From Fimbriimonas sp. (GTDB lineage Bacteria; Armatimonadota; Fimbriimonadia; Fimbriimonadales; Fimbriimonadaceae), in contig JAUJNV010000019.1 of NCBI GenBank assembly GCA_030447945.1, positions 1-34,570 on the forward strand: DNA of 34,570 nucleotides, written 5' to 3'. This document shows positions 23,270-31,295 of the stretch, in pieces. Every line of letters starts with the position of its first letter. Positions within the stretch are counted from its first letter, which is position 1. The notes beneath the pieces were generated by a model. It was not told the DNA's origin and made no database searches. It saw only the letters and a list, made by a program, of their open reading frames with translations. The position numbers and the translations under genes were made by a program.

Positions 23270-23530
23270 TCCTGTCGTTCCCGCGTCTTCCGAGCTGTAT
23301 CAGGTGCAGAACAAGGAGCTAACGCCGCTCCGAAAGGAAGACGATGCGACGGATGCCGCGGCGCTCAACCCCGGACGCCGCCGCGGCCGGCGACGCGCGT
23401 CCGCGACGACGAAATGCCGGAAGAGCTTCGAAGGCGCTCGGGCCTCCCGGAAGGCTTCCGCCTCGGCTACGCGGCGGACGGAACGCCGAAGCTGGTCCGC
23501 AAGCGCAAGCGCAAAGGCGAGGGTAGGCAC
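23270..23530 (+). CDS. possible small basic protein, frameshifted
   Basis: One frame reads SSELYQVQNKELTPLRKEDD then ATDAAALNPGRRRGRRR. After a shift near 23410 another reads MPEELRRRSGLPEGFRLGYA with ADGTPKLVRKRKRKGEGR. Both look protein-like, with a basic Lys/Arg-rich end, but I recognise no family, no start codon is convincing, and the stop is unclear. It could equally be decayed coding sequence. Confidence 0.25.
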
Positions 23531-23748
23531 CAATCTGGGACAGCGGTCATCGGCTCCGCCGGTAGTAGAGTCCATCCCGAACTTCTTCTGCTGCCCAGCG
23601 CAGGATGTTCGTGCCTCCAGGAGGACCTATCGCTGTGACCCTAAGGCGTAGGTAGCCAAACAGCCCTGCGCAGGCTAAAGACCTGCCGCTACAGCAGAAC
23701 GGGGGGTCGGGACTGGCATTTTTGCACTTGTCAGTGCCTTAGCGATCG

Positions 23749-23799
23749 GGACGTGGCGGAGCATGGGCGCTTCACGCCCGGGGGTGCGCCACGTCTTCT
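23749..23799. terminator. long hairpin, possible terminator
   Basis: GACGTGGCG pairs with CGCCACGTC, and an inner GGGCG pairs with CGCCC around TTCA. A TTCTTCT stretch follows on the plus strand. It may be a weak terminator or a structured RNA. Confidence 0.35.
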
Positions 23800-23932
23800 T
23801 CTCCAACACCCATACGTTCCAACGCGTCTGCTATGCGTGAACTGCCGTTTCCTTGCCCACGCCTCCCGGGGGCGGACGACGAAAACGGCTGCGAAGCGCA
23901 CCGAGGGCCTAGAGGTACATTAACCCCCATCC

Positions 23933-24013
23933 GCCGCTGTAGCTCAGCGATCAGGCAGCAAACTTGTAATCGACTTGTAATCAGCGGCTCCAACCCCTGC
24001 TCCCTACGCGGCT
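23933..24013 (+). pseudogene. damaged tRNA-Thr(TGT)-like sequence
   Basis: GCCGCTGTAGCTCAGCGATC matches a tRNA 5' half. CTTGTAA, an anticodon loop with TGT, appears twice 11 nt apart (CTTGTAATCGA then CTTGTAATCAGC). The T-arm region is CAGCGGCTCCAACCCCTGC, where TTCGA is changed to CTCCA. GCGGC (24008-24012) pairs with the 5' GCCGC. The D-stem complement and anticodon stem do not pair properly, so it is probably a tRNA relic or a corrupted reading. Confidence 0.4.
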
Positions 24014-24191
24014 TGACTGCCCCCAGCGTTGCCTCTCAACCTGCTCCCTGCTCGCCGGCTTGCCTTGCCAGGTCGGCGGCTCCCGTACTCGTTGCCTCTC
24101 GAGGATGCTGCGTGCTCACATTGACAGAATAGCTCGTCTTTCCTCGCCTGAAGGGCCGACCTATGCAGCCCTGGGCCAGGTGCGCATTCCG

Positions 24192-24245
24192 CTGAAGGGG
24201 CGCGATGGCATCAGTGAGGCAAGGGCGAAATCGCGCCCCCTTCAG
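24192..24245. repeat. 15-bp inverted repeat
   Basis: CTGAAGGGGCGCGAT (24192-24206) and ATCGCGCCCCCTTCAG (24230-24245) are complementary with one bulged base, around 23 nt. There is no adjacent T-tract. It lies 214 bp before the kinase start, with no gene around it. Confidence 0.55.
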
Positions 24246-24458
24246 GCCGCGGGTCGTGTCTCCTTCCACCTCTGAGTCGCCTTCGAAACGAACGGATCGG
24301 GCATGGCGGGACAGCAACGCGTCGATGCCACCTCTGAGCGCCGAGGATCGGGACTCGCGCCGCTGTTGGTGCTCGAAAAGAAGCGGAACTGCCGACAATG
24401 TGGCGTATGTCGCTCTCCTTGTCCCGCCGCTGAGTGCGACGCATGGGCGCTTTTCGAG

Positions 24459-25921
24459 GTGCCGAACGAAGGCGGACTGGAGGCGTACCTTAAGCGGATC
24501 CTGGAGCGGTGCGCGGGCCTCTTCGGCGCGACCGGCGCATCGGCCTTTCTTCGAAGGGTACCTCCGACGTCTACGACCTTGCCGCCACCGCCGGTAGAGA
24601 GTCGCGGGTGCCGGTCGGGGCGAGGTGGGGGGGTGGTGGTGTTGGGGGCATCAGCGCCGGCAGTGGCGTGGCCGGGGCTAGCGTCGAGCTGAACAAGCCT
24701 CTGCTCGTGTCCGACCCTTCACAGAACACGCTACTGGTGGGCCGCGTGAAGGGCGCGCGGAAGGACATCGGGAGCTCCATCGTAGTCCCGTTGGTGACGC
24801 CGGAAAGCGGTCCGATCGGCGTGCTCAATCTGTCGCGCGGAGCCGCCGATCTTCAATTCGACGAGGCGGACGTGGCCCGGGTGGAATCGCTCGCCCGCCA
24901 CGTCGCTCTCGCCGTCAGCAACGCGCGCTTCTTTGCGCGGCTCAACGAGGCGCTCGCCCAAGCCGATGCAGAGCGCGCGAAGCTGGCGGCGGTTCTGGAG
25001 CACCTGGGGGTCGCCGTTTTGGTGGTGGGTTCTGAAGGGGAAACGGCCCATCGGAACCCCCAAGCGGAACGCCTGCTCGGCGAGGGAGCGCCGGCTGCCT
25101 TGGCGCATGCCGTCTCCGAGGCGCTCCGGCACGCACCGGACCGCAAGCGGGCTCACGACGAGGAAACGGGCCGCGCGTGGTCCCTCGTCGCCGCCCCTCT
25201 CCCGGGTGGGGGAGCGACGGTGGCCATCGAAGAGATCACGGAACACCTTCGCTCGGCGAGGGAGCTGGCCCGCGTACGGCGCCTGGCGGAAATCGGCCAG
25301 ATGACGGCTGCCGTGGCGCACGAGGTGCGCAATCCGCTGACCAGCATCCGGAGCGCTGCGCAGATGATCGCCCTGGCGCCGGAGCAGGCGCCCGAGTTCG
25401 CCCAGATGGTCGAGGAAGAGGTGCTGAAGCTAGATGCGCTTTGCGAAGAGTTTCTCGCCTTTGCCCGGCCACTGGCGCTCAGGCTGCGAACCGTCCGCCT
25501 CGAGGACTTGGTGCGGCAGGTCGCGGAAGGACATCGCAAGCAGTTTGTCGACGCAGGGGTCGCTCTGGAGATTGAGATTTCCCCGAATGTGCCGAAGATT
25601 AATGCGGATCCCCCGCGCGTGGAGGGAGTCGTGAGAAACCTCTTGCTGAACGCTCTCCAGGCCTGCGGGCCGGGTGGGACGGTGCGTCTGAGCGTGGGGA
25701 GCGATGGCTTCGTGGTGGAAGACACGGGCTGCGGTATGCCTGCCGAGAGCCTGGAGCGGCTCTTTACCCCCTTCTTTACGACGAAGGCGCAGGGTACGGG
25801 GTTGGGGCTGAGCAACGTGAGGAAGACCGTTGAGGCGCACGGCGGCGAGATTGAAGTAAGGAGTGAAATGGGGAAGGGAAGCCGGTTCGAAGTGCGTCTG
25901 GGCGAAGGGGTGGCGGCGTGA
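24459..25921 (+). CDS. NtrB-like sensor histidine kinase with GAF domain
   Basis: No membrane span, so probably cytosolic. The N-terminal GAF-like domain (GLEAYLKRILERCAGLFGAT; LLVSDPSQNTLL; SSIVVPLVTPESGPIGVLNL) is followed by a PAS-like region (LAAVLEHLGVAVLVVGSEGE). HisKA carries AHEVRNPLTSIRSAAQMI (phospho-His), and HATPase has VVRNLLLNALQACGPGG (N box), VVEDTGCGMPAE (G1), FTPFFTTKAQGTGLGL (F and G2). One frameshift near 24557 separates the first 30 residues; GTG 24459 is a tentative start. Its TGA overlaps the regulator's GTG (GTGA), so the pair is coupled. About 487 residues. The signal is unknown. Confidence 0.88.
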
Positions 25922-27096
25922 GCGTGAAAGGAAAGCGCCTTCTGATCGTGGACGACGAGCCGAACATCCGGCGAATCCTCCAAGTGGCCTTTGAGAAGGC
26001 CGGCTACAAGCCGTTGGTGGCCGAGGACGCGGCGAGAGCTCTGGCTTTGCTGGCCGAGGGCGGGGCGGATGCCGTGCTCTCGGACGTCACCATGCCCGGG
26101 ATGTCAGGCGTCGACCTCCTACGGGAGATCAAGGACCGCTGGCCCCAGACGCCGGTGGTCGTCATGACCGCCTACGGGACGATCCCACAGGCGACGCAGG
26201 CGATCCGGGACGGGGCGTGGGAATACGTGACGAAGCCGTTCGACCTCGAGCACCTCAAGCGCGTGGTCGCGGCCGCGATGGAGTCCGAACCGGTCGCCAA
26301 GGCCAGTACTCGAGGTGGCAAGGCCGCCGCCCGTCCGTTCTTGGCCGATTCCCCCTCGATGCGAGAGATTCTGGAGACCGTGGAGCAGGTAGCGGACTCG
26401 CGGGCCACCGTGCTTATCGGCGGTGAGAGCGGAGTCGGCAAGGAGGTCGTGGCGCGGGCTCTGCACACGATGTCGGTGCGCGTGAAAAAGCCGTTCGTCG
26501 CCGTCTCCTGCGCGGCCCTTCCGGAGACTTTGCTGGAGAGCGAGCTCTTCGGGCACGAGAAGGGAGCCTTTACGGGCGCTCAGGGCTCGAAGGCGGGTCG
26601 GTTCGAGCTGGCGCACGAGGGGACGCTGTTCCTGGACGAGATCGGCGAAGTCCCCATGGGCATCCAGGTCAAGCTTCTGCGCGTGCTTCAAGAGCGTGAG
26701 TTCGAGCGGCTGGGAGCGGGGAAGCCGACGCGCGTCGATGTGCGGCTGGTGGCGGCGACGAACCGGGAGCTGCGGGAGGCTGTAGAAGAGGGCCTCTTCC
26801 GGCTGGATCTGCTGTACCGGCTTCAAGTGGTCGAGCTTGTGATCCCGCCCTTGCGCGAGCGGCACGAGGACATCCTGCCGCTCGCCAACCACATCCTGGA
26901 ACGGTTAGAGGAGGACAACAGGCGGCAACCCCAAGAGGTCGCACCGGCCGCACAACGTTGGCGGCACAACCACCACAGGCCCGGCAACCTGACGCAGGTG
27001 GAGAACGCGATGGAACGAGCGACGGTGCTCGCGCCCACTTCGGCGAGCGAACTAACGGCCGCCCTGCTCCCGTCTCCCCTGAGACGCGCAGCGTAG
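25918..27096 (+). CDS. NtrC-like sigma-54 activator lacking the HTH domain
   Basis: Receiver domain residues 1-120 (VDDEP, phospho-acceptor D56 in LSDVTMPG, MTAYG, TKPF). AAA+ domain from about 140: IGGESGVGKEVVARAL (Walker A), HEKGAFTGA (sigma-54 loop), GTLFLDEIGEVP (Walker B), VRLVAATNRELREAVEEGLF RLDLLYRL and IPPLRERHEDILPLANHIL. Then PGNLTQVENAMERATVLA, where WPGNVRELEN is usual. The protein stops at residue 392 after ALLPSPLRRAA with no Fis-type helix-turn-helix; family length is about 450-480. The stretch near 26920-26985 is poorly conserved and may hold errors. rpoN is not in the window. Confidence 0.9.
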   Translation: MSVKGKRLLIVDDEPNIRRILQVAFEKAGYKPLVAEDAARALALLAEGGADAVLSDVTMPGMSGVDLLREIKDRWPQTPVVVMTAYGTIPQATQAIRDGAWEYVTKPFDLEHLKRVVAAAMESEPVAKASTRGGKAAARPFLADSPSMREILETVEQVADSRATVLIGGESGVGKEVVARALHTMSVRVKKPFVAVSCAALPETLLESELFGHEKGAFTGAQGSKAGRFELAHEGTLFLDEIGEVPMGIQVKLLRVLQEREFERLGAGKPTRVDVRLVAATNRELREAVEEGLFRLDLLYRLQVVELVIPPLRERHEDILPLANHILERLEEDNRRQPQEVAPAAQRWRHNHHRPGNLTQVENAMERATVLAPTSASELTAALLPSPLRRAA

Positions 27097-27237
27097 CGTG
27101 CTAACGCCTCCCGCTGCAACATCGTTGGACAAGTAGAGCAAGCCGATTGGGCTCGCCGAACGTCTGAAGTTCGTCCGGACGGGTTCGTTCTCGCCTCGGC
27201 GCATTGTGGAAGTAACGTTCCCCAAACCCGTACAAAC

Positions 27238-27278
27238 CCCCGCCGATGAGGGCCCACCGACGGGGAACAATCTTTTTT
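27238..27278 (+). terminator. probable terminator after the two-component genes
   Basis: CCCCGCCG pairs with CGACGGGG (one mismatch), followed seven bases later by TTTTTT (27273-27278). It lies in the 308-bp gap before the sigma factor. The gap otherwise holds only that gene's promoter region. Confidence 0.5.
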
Positions 27279-27404
27279 GAGGTGCTTCTAAGAAGGTCCC
27301 GTGGCCGGGAACTACCAAGGGGCCGATTTTGTCTCTATGTATAGTCGCAGTCCCGCGACCTTGTACACAACTAGAACTTGACCCAGAGCAAAGAAGGATT
27401 TAGG

Positions 27405-28049
27405 ATGTCCACAGAAACTCAAACCATGGCCGCTCAGGGGGATGCGCGTCACGTGATGAGCCCCCAGGACGAGGTCCGGTTTAACGAGCTGATGGAGGCT
27501 ACGTACCGCAAGGTATACAACATGGCCTACCGGCTCGCCGGAAACCGTCCCGACGCGGAGGACCTCACTCAAGAGGCGTTTTACCGGGCGTACCGCTCGT
27601 TCTCGGACTACGAGGGCGACCGGCCGTTCGAGAACTGGATCTTCCGTATCGTCACCCGTTTGTTCCTCGACCTGCTCCGCAACCGCCGCCGCCGGGTGAA
27701 GGCGGTGTCCTACGACACCCCGCTGCAGCGCGAGGGGACGGACGAGAACCTTTACTTCGACATGGCCGACGAGGCCCCCAATCCGGAAGAGACCCTGATG
27801 GAAGGCGCCTTTAGCGAGGATCTGCAGAAGGCTCTGAACTCGCTGACGCCGGAGCAGCGGATGCTCGTGACCCTGGCCGACATCGAAGGCGTGCCCTACA
27901 AGGACATCGCCGACATGCTCGGCAAGCCGGTGGGCACGATCCGCTCGCGCCTGCACCGGACGCACAAGCTCATCCGCGCCCGCCTCGACCAGATCAAGCG
28001 CGAGAACTCGCCCGCCGCCAAGCCGATGCGGTTCGCGGCTTCGCACTGA
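27405..28049 (+). CDS. ECF-type RNA polymerase sigma factor
   Basis: 214 residues. Region 2: LMEATYRKVYNMAYRLAGNR with DAEDLTQEAFYRAYRSFSDY and RPFENWIFRIVTRLFLDLLR (-10 recognition). An acidic linker follows, then region 4: LTPEQRMLVTLADIEGVPYK with DIADMLGKPVGTIRSRLHRT (HTH, -35 binding). ATG 27405 is chosen because AAGAAGGATTTAGG supplies a Shine-Dalgarno; an in-frame TTG lies 27 nt upstream. No anti-sigma gene is adjacent, and a perfect terminator follows. The basic tail ends FAASH. Regulation is not evident. Confidence 0.93.
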   Translation: MSTETQTMAAQGDARHVMSPQDEVRFNELMEATYRKVYNMAYRLAGNRPDAEDLTQEAFYRAYRSFSDYEGDRPFENWIFRIVTRLFLDLLRNRRRRVKAVSYDTPLQREGTDENLYFDMADEAPNPEETLMEGAFSEDLQKALNSLTPEQRMLVTLADIEGVPYKDIADMLGKPVGTIRSRLHRTHKLIRARLDQIKRENSPAAKPMRFAASH

Positions 28050-28066
28050 CCGACGGCTGATGGCTC

Positions 28067-28112
28067 AAAAGAATAGGCCCGGGAGGAATTTTCCTCCCGG
28101 GCCTATTCTTTT
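28067..28112. terminator. bidirectional Rho-independent terminator
   Basis: A perfect 22-bp palindrome: AAAAGAATAGGCCCGGGAGG (plus AA) opposite TTCCTCCCGGGCCTATTCTT (plus TT), with only two bases between. The A-tract and T-tract are part of the arms, so it can terminate in both directions. It sits 18 bp after the sigma factor stop. Confidence 0.9.
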
Positions 28113-28311
28113 ATGGGGCGAGGCCTCCTTCCCTTGTCCGGATGTTCGTGCCGGGGAGGGGGAGGGCAAGTGGGGGTTCTGCGAAGGCTCTTTTTCTGCC
28201 CAGGCTCGGTCGAGGGAAGAACCGCACAGGTCCCCCCTGTAGTCCCCCTCCTCGGAATTAACATCCGGTCAAGAGGAGGATGTCTGTGAATCCCTGGAGA
28301 TCTAAAACAGC

Positions 28312-28343
28312 GAGGGCCGGGTGGGATGAACCACCCGGCCCTC
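28312..28343 (-). terminator. terminator after the Met/Gly-rich protein gene
   Basis: GAGGGCCGGGTGG and CCACCCGGCCCTC, a 13-bp perfect stem with a 6-nt loop, followed on the minus strand by GCTGTTTTAG. It starts 23 bp after the corrected stop of the minus-strand gene. The 200 bp between it and the sigma-factor terminator hold no gene. Confidence 0.75.
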
Positions 28344-28365
28344 ATCGTGCGTTTGAGAGACGGAA

Positions 28366-29089
28366 TTAACCTCCGCTCGTGCCAGTGCCCGTGCCAGTAC
28401 CACCAGTGCCAGTACCACCAGTGCCAGTACCACCAGTGCCAGTACCACCAGTGCCCGTGCCGCCCGTACCGCTACCCCGCCCATGCCGGAGCCGCCGCCC
28501 ATGCGCATGCGCGAGGACGACATCATCGGATCCTGCTCCATCGCGCTCTTGCGGATGAAGCGGGTGAGGACGTCGCGGAACCGCTCGCTCCGCCTGAAGG
28601 CCATCGTGAGCAGGCTCTCCTCGGTCGCCGTGAGGCCGGTCGCGTAGATGTCCAGCACCTCGCGGTGGCTGACCATGCGGGGCGGAGCCATCTCCATGAA
28701 CATTCGCATACGGTCGCTGGCGTCGCCCTGGTCCATGCCGCCCATGGTGCCGCCGACGCCGCTGCCGGCACCCACGCCGGAGCCCATCGCGCCGCCGCGG
28801 TGGCGCTACCGCCGCCCATGCCGGAGCCGCCCATGCCCATCATTCCGCCCATCCCGACGGCGGCGTTGTGCAGCGCCTTGATGACCGCGATCTCCTGGTT
28901 GCCGGGCAAGCGCTGGAGGTAGCTCATGAGGAAGATCGGGAGCCGACAGGACGTCCGCCGCCTCGATCAGATGCATGCGCATGTCGAAGGTGGAGGTGTG
29001 GTCGTCGCCCATACCGCCGCCCATGTCGTCCCCTGCGCGTACGCGGACATGCAAACTGCCGCCATGGCGGCCAAGGTGATTTTCTTAAA
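28366..29089 (-). CDS. secreted Met/Gly-rich protein with Gly-Thr repeat tail, frameshifted
   Basis: Reconstructed across four shifts (near 29031, 28945, 28795 and 28476). A signal peptide KKITLAAMAAVCMSAYAQ is followed by DDMGGGMGDDHTSTFDMRMH, MSYLQRLPGNQEIAVIKALH, a Gly/Met-rich stretch, then a helical part DASDRMRMFMEMAPPRMVSH with EVLDIYATGLTATEESLLTM and RFRDVLTRFIRKSAMEQDPM. The tail is (GTGGT)n ending TSGG at TAA 28368-28366. The expected ATG before AAG-AAA reads TTT (29089-29087). A promoter lies at 29155-29182 and a terminator follows. I recognise no family. About 235 residues. It is likely exported; the Met-rich character could mean metal binding, which is inference. Confidence 0.55.
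28393..28452. repeat. four 15-bp tandem repeats (GCCAGTACCACCAGT)
   Basis: Four exact copies, inside the 3' end of the Met/Gly-rich gene. On the minus strand they encode a Gly-Thr-Gly-Gly-Thr type repeat in the corrected frame, and a spurious Leu/Val repeat in the frame as given. Confidence 0.85.
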
Positions 29090-29154
29090 TTATTGTGCTC
29101 TCCTTAAGTGGTGCCCACGACACGAAGCCGTCCGTGGCCGCACTATCTTTTGGA

Positions 29155-29182
29155 AGTATAACACTTCGCCATTGTTTCGCAA
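29155..29182 (-). promoter_or_regulatory. sigma-70-type promoter of the Met/Gly-rich protein gene
   Basis: TTGCGA (29182-29177), 16-bp spacer, TATACT (29160-29155), then an AAGGAGAG Shine-Dalgarno before the start region near 29089. It is in the 122-bp gap after purB. Confidence 0.65.
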
Positions 29183-29211
29183 CGACGAGGGTGTTTCCTC
29201 CGAACGGAATT

Positions 29212-30492
29212 CTAGACGAGTCCGGTCGCCGAAAGGGTGTGCGGTACGTTCCGAAGATGATGTTCGAGACTGAAAACCTCGTCGAGCTGTTCCGGAGTAA
29301 GCCGCGCGCGACGTCGTCGTCGTTCTTCACACTCTCCCGGAAGTCCTGCCCTTCCCAGGCCTTGGCGGCGTTCCGCTGAGCCACCTTGTACGCGTCCTCC
29401 GCGACATCCCCGCGTGGACGAGGAGACCATGACGTGCTCGCTAAAGACGAGGTCGCCCATCATCCGCAGGTTCGCCATCATCCGCTCGGGGAAGACTTGA
29501 AGTCCGCGCAGAATCGACGTCAGGCGGTTGAGCATGAAGTCGGCGAGCTGGCAGGAGTCGGGGAAGACGATCCGCTCCAGGGAAGAGTTGGTGAGGTCGC
29601 GTTCGTGCCAGGTGGCGACGCTCTCGAGCATCGCGTGCGCGTTGGCGCGAAGCAGGCGCGAGACCGCACACCGTCTCCGAGTTCCACGGGTTCCGCTTGT
29701 GCGGCATCGCGGAGGAGCCGGTCTGGCCCGACGCGAACGCTTCCTGCACCTCCAATATCTCCGTGCGCTGCAAGTTCCGCAGCTCCGTCGCTATCCGCTC
29801 AAGGCCCGCGCCGAGGAGCGCGAGGGAGTTCAGGAACGCGGCGTGCCGGTCGCGGTTGACGATCTGTGTGCTCGCTTCGTCGGGCTGAAGGCCCAGCCGC
29901 TCGCAGACCAGCCGCTCCAGCTCCGGCGAGGCGACGGCGTGGACCCCCACCGCACCGGAGACCTTGCCGACGGCGCGTCTTTCCGCGCCACCCGCAGCCG
30001 CTGCGTTGCGGGAGAGCTCGGCGTGCCAGTTCGCGCACTTGAAGCCGAATGTGATGGGCTCGGCGTGGATGCCGTGGGTCCGCCCGATCTCGGGCGTTGC
30101 CGCGCTCGCGCGCGAGGCGCGCGATCTCGGACTGCAGCTTCGCGGCGGACTCTAGAAGCACGTCGGAAGAGTCGCGGAGCATCATGCCCAATGCGGTGTC
30201 GATGACGTCGTAGCTCGTAACGCCCAGATGTACGTACCGCCCGCCTCGCCGACGTTCTCCGAGAGGTTGCGGACGAACGCCATCAGGTCGTGCCGCGTCT
30301 CGCGCTCGATCTCGTCGCACCGCTGGAGGTCGAACGACGCGCGCTCCGCACTTCCCGCGCGGCTTCGGCGGGCACGGACTGAAGCTCGGCGTGCGCTTCC
30401 ACGATGGCAACCTCGACTTCCTGCCACCGCCGATACTTCGCCTCGCGAGAGACCAAACGGCGTTCATGGCGGGGGTGGTGTAGCTCGATCAT
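29212..30492 (-). CDS. purB: adenylosuccinate lyase, multiply frameshifted as given
   Basis: Fumarase/aspartase-superfamily enzyme acting twice in purine synthesis (SAICAR and adenylosuccinate cleavage). From ATG 30492 the pieces are SREAKYRRWQEVEVAIVEAH, CDEIERETRHDLMAFVRNLS, YVHLGVTSYDVIDTALGMML, RTHGIHAEPITFGFKCANWH, VGKVSGAVG, GSSAMPHKRNPWNSE (signature loop with catalytic Ser), WHERDLTNSSLERIVFPDS, NAAKAWEGQDFRESVKND and LTPEQLDEVFSLEHHLRNV. About six one-base shifts (near 30350, 30238, 30098, 29665, 29412 and 29310) break the frame, yet all conserved blocks and spacing survive. About 427 residues corrected, which is normal. TACCCT (30506-30501) stands 8 nt before the ATG. Confidence 0.9.
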
Positions 30493-30500
30493 GAACTTTG

Positions 30501-30506
30501 AGGGTA
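30501..30506 (-). promoter_or_regulatory. putative -10 box of purB
   Basis: AGGTACCCT on the minus strand, TACCCT at 30506-30501, 8 nt before the purB ATG. It would give a leader of one or two bases. It is the same octamer as before nuoA and trpD. Confidence 0.4.
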
Positions 30507-30527
30507 CCTGTGGGCACACAATGAGAC

Positions 30528-31262
30528 ATGGCACCCGTCGGACTCGCCGCCTTACTGTCCATGGCGGTCTGCAGCCAGGGCAACAAGGACGGTTACGCGC
30601 TCCTTCTCCACCGATGCCCAGAAGGTCCTCGTGGCGGAGTAACGCCTCGACATCGAGGGGCGACCCTGGAGGCGTGGGTCTGGGCTGAGGACAGCTTGGA
30701 CCTTCTGCTTCATCTTGTCGAAGAACTACGCCGGCGTCGGCTACGAGTTCCTTGCTCACGGCGTCGACGGCAATGAGATCACGGGCGCGGGAGCGCGCGC
30801 TTCCCCGTGGGGATCCCGATCGCCCACTGGACGCACCTTGCCATCTCGCGGAGCGCGCGGGCGTGTCGCCTCGTCGTCAACGGCCACCTTGCGGGACTCG
30901 TTTCAGTGAAGGGCGGAATCAAGGCGAACGACCTCCCATTGTGGATCGGCTCTAGCCCATTCTTCGGAAGCCCGGTGTCGCCAACGAACTGGATCGGGAT
31001 CGTCGACGAGGTCCGCATCTGGGACGTGGCCAAGCCCGAGCGGCAGATCCGAAGCACCATGCGTCGCCGCCTCCGGGGCGACGAGCCGCACCTGCGCGCG
31101 TACTATCCAATGGACGAGGGTAGCGGACAGCTCGTGCGCGATGTCACGGGACTCGCACCTACCGGCATTCTCGGAGAAGGAAAGGACGCGGACCCGGGAG
31201 ACCCTGTATGGGTTCCCGGTGTGCCGCTGGAGCCTGCATTGCGCGCGCGGCGCCGTCGGTAG
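30528..31262 (+). CDS. secreted LamG/concanavalin A-like domain protein, frameshifted
   Basis: Signal-like start MAPVGLAALLSMAVCSQGNK, then ATLEAWVWAEDS, KNYAGVGYEFLAHGVDGNEI in another frame, and in the last frame HWTHLAISRSARACRLVVNG with HLAGLVSVKGGIKANDLPLW IGSS and WIGIVDEVRIWDVAKPERQI. The latter is the LamG/laminin-G-like 'DEVRIW...R-x-x-xQI' ending with the trailing AYYPMDEGSGQLVRD. Shifts lie near 30610, 30650, 30710 and 30800. About 245 residues corrected. Probably exported and carbohydrate- or protein-binding; the ligand is unknown. It starts 35 bp from the divergent purB. Confidence 0.7.
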
Positions 31263-31295
31263 TCGCCGTGAATTTAACCGGAGCATAATCCGCGT

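Larger units (their letters stand above)
23002..24458. other. 1.45-kb gene-poor region between panC and the sensor kinase
   Basis: No complete, recognisable gene on either strand. It contains an inverted repeat CGGAGT/ACTCCG near 23213, a basic small ORF candidate (23270-23530), a long hairpin GACGTGGCG/CGCCACGTC (23749-23799), a damaged tRNA-Thr-like sequence (23933-24013) and a 15-bp stem (24192-24245). Composition stays GC-rich, but coding periodicity is weak and frames are broken. Confidence 0.6.

Noticed and set aside
27378..27404. Upstream TTG start for the ECF sigma factor
   Set aside because: It would place the Shine-Dalgarno AAGAAGGA inside the coding region; ATG 27405 is at correct spacing.
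28150..28260. GC-rich inverted segment near the sigma factor as a third 288-bp element
   Set aside because: Only C/G runs match; the core blocks and GGACC/GGTCC ends are absent.
28302..28490. Leu/Val repeat (LVVLALVVL) as a possible membrane segment
   Set aside because: It is a frame artefact of the 15-bp DNA repeat; the corrected frame gives a Gly-Thr tail directly followed by a stop and terminator.
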